Shown one piece after another: positions 60,201 to 64,000 of a stretch of 64,000 nt of DNA. This DNA is from Colias croceus. Its lineage: Eukaryota; Arthropoda; Insecta; Lepidoptera; Pieridae. The notes beneath the pieces are model-generated. The model made no database searches. It had not been told where the DNA came from and worked only from the letters and a program-made list of their open reading frames with translations. The DNA is taken from contig NC_059547.1 in assembly GCF_905220415.1 (NCBI RefSeq), positions 9,250,501 to 9,314,500 on the forward strand. Direction: 5' to 3'. A program made the translations under genes and the position numbers. The number at the start of each line of letters is the position of its first letter. Position 1 is the first letter of the stretch.

Positions 60201-60418
60201 TGTGTTTAATGCTGGTAAAGTAAATATATGAAGTCATAAAAGCTGTTAAGTGAACATTAAATTGATTAAAAATACTAAATTGTTGGCGTTTAATAAATTC
60301 TTTAGGAATCGTAAGTAGCTAAATTAACTTTACTCCGTGGAACGCGTTTAACACGCCAGTAAATAATTTTTTTAACAATCTTGATCATAAGATGTACATA
60401 AAATCTTACTAATACGAA
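57219..60418. other. AT-rich DNA, no gene recognised
   Basis: A 70-codon minus-strand frame at 59595-59807 (containing RGDTIELIVTHEHD) is less low-complexity than its neighbours, but I recognise no family and see no convincing splice sites. Nothing else was found. Confidence 0.45.
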
Positions 60419-60633
60419 TCCATACTAATATTATAAATGCGAAAGTAACTCTGTCTGTCTGTTACTCAATCACGCCTTAACTACTGAACCAATTTGCATG
60501 AAATTTGGTATAGAGATATTTTGATACCCGAGAAAGGACATAGGATAGGTTTTATCCCGGAAATCCCACGGGAACGGGAACTATGCGGGTTTTTCTTTGA
60601 CTGCGCGGGCGATGCCGCGGGTGGAAAGCTAGT
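60419..60633 (+). mobile_element. Helitron-like repeat, CTGT/CTAGT family
   Basis: It runs from 'tccatactaatattataaat' through CTGT repeats, 'gaaccaatttgcatgaaatt' and 'atcccacgggaacgggaact' to 'gcgggcgatgccgcgggtgg' and CTAGT (60629-60633). This is the cleanest copy of the family in the window. Confidence 0.7.
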
Positions 60634-63259
60634 AATAAATAGATTGTAGGTACAACGATAATATGTAGGGATGTGAATGTATTTTTTTAACTTATCACGC
60701 CACGGAATTTCACGGATGTTATTCAGGACTTTAGTAAATACTATATTATACAATTTAGAGTTCTGAAACTCCAGGTTAATTCGTTACCACTTTTACTCGT
60801 ACCTACTTCTTTTTGAGTTTACTGAGAAGAATTCTAACCATAGAATTCTTAACCTTATTGTTCACTGTAGCGTGGTAAAAACAATATCAATCAATCATGC
60901 CGAGTTGAATGCCTATGTAGAGTTCACCCTGTCGCCTAATTCTTGTTGAAGTAAGAACTAATTTTTAATTAATTTTAATAATTTCTTTGATAGTCTGCAT
61001 TCCACTTCTAATCTCATTCTTCATAACACTTAAACAGGAAAAGCATGTAGAATCTTAATAACGCGTGACCACAGAATACATAATAGTAGCTAAACGCTAC
61101 AGAACGGACACTCTCCGCCTCACCCCGCACGATCAGCCTAAAAATGGTCCGTATTTTTCTGCAAGGACTTGAAAAACGCGATTTTTTTTTTACGCTAGTC
61201 ACAAATGTGCCAACCATAAAGCGTTAACACACACATTTGCAGTCTCTACAGTGTGACTGTCAAAACGATAATTTTGTATGGAGTGTCCGGGGTGTGACAA
61301 AGGTATAATTTATGTTACTAGATAATAATCTATAATACTTAACCATTAATAAGTATCTATAGCTTCAGAAACTTAAAATTATTATCTTGCGTTAACTATA
61401 AGAACATATTTTAAAGACAGCGGCCGTTTATCAGCCGTTACATCTAGTTAGTGGTTAATAAAAACTAGCACCTACAAATGAGGTGGTACAATGTACATTA
61501 GAAATCTGTACTCTAAGAATATCACTATATATTAACTATAATTTTAGAAAAAACTTCGCATAACGCGACTGATGGACTAGCTATATTACTGCATAAATTT
61601 TATCGTGTCTCGTAAAATCATGCTTCAGAATAAGGCAGGATTAACACTTGGAGAATAAACGCGACTTTTTTGTTACGGGCATGGAAATAAAAGCTCTACC
61701 ACAAACTGATGCAAGAGGCTGAACATCCCGTAAGCTTTTAAAAAATAGATCATGCATTAATCTTTTGGTTAAATTATTTGTTTAAAAATGTATCATGTTA
61801 TACCACTAGGAAATGATATTTGAATAAATAATGGCTTGATCTCAATTGATTAAAAGTAATCATGAATTACCAGCGTTAATTCGTAATTAAAAACGCTATA
61901 AGTAAAAAGTTTATACAAAATGTGATGTTATTGCACTCCACATATCATCACAATGCAACTGCAAACGGCAACTGTAAAGCCTCGTCTCCAACTAGCCTTA
62001 TAAACCCAACTGGTGGTCAGTCACTTAATAATTTACACCCAGGACGTTTGTTTTACACAGATTTATGGTCCTTGCGCGTCTGCAGTCTGTGTTAATGCTA
62101 CATTTACATACTTGTAACAACAAAGTAGAATTGTGTAATCGCCTTTGCTGGCGATTTCGATGGAAAACAAAATTTTATACCAAATCCGGAGGTACATGAC
62201 ACGAGCGTAACTAATGATTTATTATTTGAGCTTGAAAGCGTGATAATATGGTGCAGGTTGAGATATTGATATTGCAGAATGTCTAAGAACTTATAAAATT
62301 TGTACCTCGGCTATGTAACTACATTCATCAAATAAAGACAATTTGAATTTGAATTTTGAATTGAATTTGATGAACAGGTAACAGGTACGCAAAGTAATTC
62401 AATATTAGAAATATAATTTTCTAATAAACTTATTAGTTAGGTACATATTATATTACAGTGTAAAAATTAAATTTGTACTATTTTAGCACTCATTTTCCCA
62501 ATATACATTTGTTATTAAAATTGTTCATTCATGAACAAAAAGTTTGCCAAATTTACATATATATTTTATAAATTCCTTATTAATGTAAATCTTTTTCTTT
62601 TAATAGTTTTATGTTGTAATCGGTAAAAGCTTACCTATTATTTATGTTATAATATTTAATATCTTTAAAACACTTTTTTTTCTAGTATAGTATTATATTC
62701 TCTGTGGTACAGCAGCTAAATGATTCCCTCCATTCCTGTGTCGAGTTAAAATAATACGCACATAATGAAGAAATAATCCAAGACGTTTATGATGTCATTA
62801 TATCAGTGTTATTATGTGTAATCACAGCAGATTATACTATTAAAACATTTCATAGACTCGTATACAAACAGAATGATGGTATAAATCAACCCTATATAAT
62901 TGAAGAGCTGATATTTTCTTCACATTTTAAAATAATAAGAGCGCACGCAGGGCAACAAGGTTTTAAGTTCTTAACAAATTTAACACCTTATTACGCTAGA
63001 GTACAATCTGTATGTATATTTAACCGTTTTCTCTTCCCAATAAAACAACATACATACAATTATAGCGAAATCGTCTTATCTAATTACAAACAGCAGATAT
63101 CGCAAACACGGCGCATCGCTTAAGGGTTGTGTTGAACAAAGTGGCGTATACTGCTTTACTTCGAATGCATTCTTTGATAAGACGCGATAAGATTAAATTA
63201 TGAACGGAATCGCCATATTGGGAATAACCGATCTTTTATAAAGGGCATGTTTGATCGGT
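60634..63259. other. AT-rich DNA, no gene recognised
   Basis: An open stretch of about 105 codons (62806-63123, plus strand) opens on GTG, not ATG, with no known motif. A GC-richer patch at 61080-61300 has weakly complementary 'cggacact' and 'agtgtccg' motifs but no clear element boundaries. Confidence 0.45.
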
Positions 63260-63290
63260 TTGCGGAAGTATCGCCTGATGGGGGAAAAAC

Positions 63291-63387
63291 TACGTCATTT
63301 GCGTCCGATGTTATGATTGGTTGGAGGGACGCGCTAGGTGTTTTATATATAAAAAGCGAAACGAGTTAGATACCTAAAGACTAAATG
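63291..63387 (+). promoter_or_regulatory. Possible RNA polymerase II core promoter
   Basis: In order on the plus strand: TACGTCA (63291-63297, a CRE-like half), an inverted CCAAT box in gattgg (63315-63320), and TATATATAAAAA (63344-63355). The first ATG downstream is at 63385 and starts a 39-codon frame ending at 63504; gtaggt right after that ATG could instead be a splice donor. The spacing is right for a TATA promoter, but no gene is confirmed downstream inside the window. Confidence 0.3.
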
Positions 63388-63504
63388 GTAGGTATTGAGT
63401 TTAAAATAAAATTTTCGATTTTATTTTCTCAGATGGACATGCGTTTTCTTATTCTATTTAATGTAGAATGTAGTCTTGTAGATAGTAAATCTGGTATTTT
63501 TTGA

Positions 63505-64000
63505 AGTGTTGAATAAAACTACTTATTTAAAAAAAATATATTTAAGTAGGTACCCACGGGGCAAAATAACATAAATATTACCGTATTATAATTTATTACC
63601 GTAGTCGAAAAAACAGTTCTTCAAGTTGTTTTTTTTTTATTGCGTAAAAAGTATTGCTTAAAACGTACTTATTTGATATAAAATATATCCTTTTAAATAA
63701 ACCGTTTAAAAAGCAACACAATAAATATGATTTTATTAATAGAGCAGGATTTATCCGCCAATTATAAACCATGTTTAAGACATATATATTTCTAACACAT
63801 TATTGCTATAAGCCGTACCTACATAATTTTCTACTTATGTACCTGGTGGCTGGTCTTTGTAATAACTAACTGAATTCATTGCTATTACAGTGCATATTAT
63901 TAATTTAATGTTTTATATGCATTAGTTTTACAATTGTATTAGAGTTTAATATGATAATATTTCGTGGTGAATGCTTAACAGCACTTATTCAGAGGAAATA
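63505..64000. other. AT-rich DNA to the window edge, no gene recognised
   Basis: No exon could be supported. If the promoter at about 63.35 kb is real, its gene probably continues beyond the right edge. Confidence 0.45.

Noticed and set aside
61080..61300. Possible TIR element with cggacact/agtgtccg
   Set aside because: Only 8 bp pair, the flanks do not match and no target duplication is visible.
62806..63123. 105-codon open stretch, plus strand
   Set aside because: It opens on GTG with no known motif or upstream promoter.

Overview
This window looks like nuclear DNA from a lepidopteran insect (moth or butterfly). It is strongly AT-rich and carries almost no protein-coding sequence apart from mobile elements. 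It is crowded with short repeats of types typical of Lepidoptera: elements starting near 'actaatattataaa' and ending in a GC hairpin plus CTAGT, LINE 3' tails ending in AATAAATA-type runs, and many small TIR elements (MITEs). No host gene exon, tRNA, rRNA or CRISPR array could be supported. The window is probably intergenic or intronic.

Two elements carry recognisable genes. The first is a complete, apparently very young BEL/Pao LTR retrotransposon on the minus strand (34111-41102). It has two 239-bp LTRs that read identical, a 5-bp target duplication (aaggt), one uninterrupted 1731-codon gag-pol frame, a primer-binding site resembling the tRNA-Tyr 3' end, and an unusual leader with two tandem-repeat arrays. 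One array has about 14 copies of a 43-bp unit and carries ten perfect TGACGTCA palindromes (the CRE/ATF consensus). The second is a 1300-bp mariner (17297-18596, minus strand, TA target) whose transposase is dead. It has one in-frame stop and a 17-bp copy-paste patch that removes the third catalytic aspartate and shifts the frame.

The left part (1-17 kb) is mostly unrecognised AT-rich DNA with Helitron-like repeats, an inverted pair of about 450-500-bp repeats (3.55-4.05 and 6.62-7.07 kb) and a 294-bp MITE with 28-bp perfect TIRs. From 15 to 30.4 kb a family of small repeats recurs. It shares compound termini (a GTGTAC-rich edge followed by the self-complementary GAAGTnnnACTTC) around at least three different cores. 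From 18.6 to 22.2 kb there are LINE-derived GC-rich pieces and two long perfect hairpins.

The right part (41-64 kb) holds a nested MITE cluster (45.2-45.7 kb), a PIF/Harbinger-type MITE (46.96-47.13 kb), further LINE and Helitron-like fragments, a TIR element abutting a hairpin element (52.5-53.0 kb), a 31-bp minisatellite (53.77-54.03 kb), a compound palindrome (55.45-55.52 kb), and a possible RNA polymerase II promoter near the right edge (63.29-63.39 kb).

The best candidates for something undescribed are the CRE-palindrome array in the BEL leader, the modular MITE family with shared ends and different cores, and the templated patch in the mariner.
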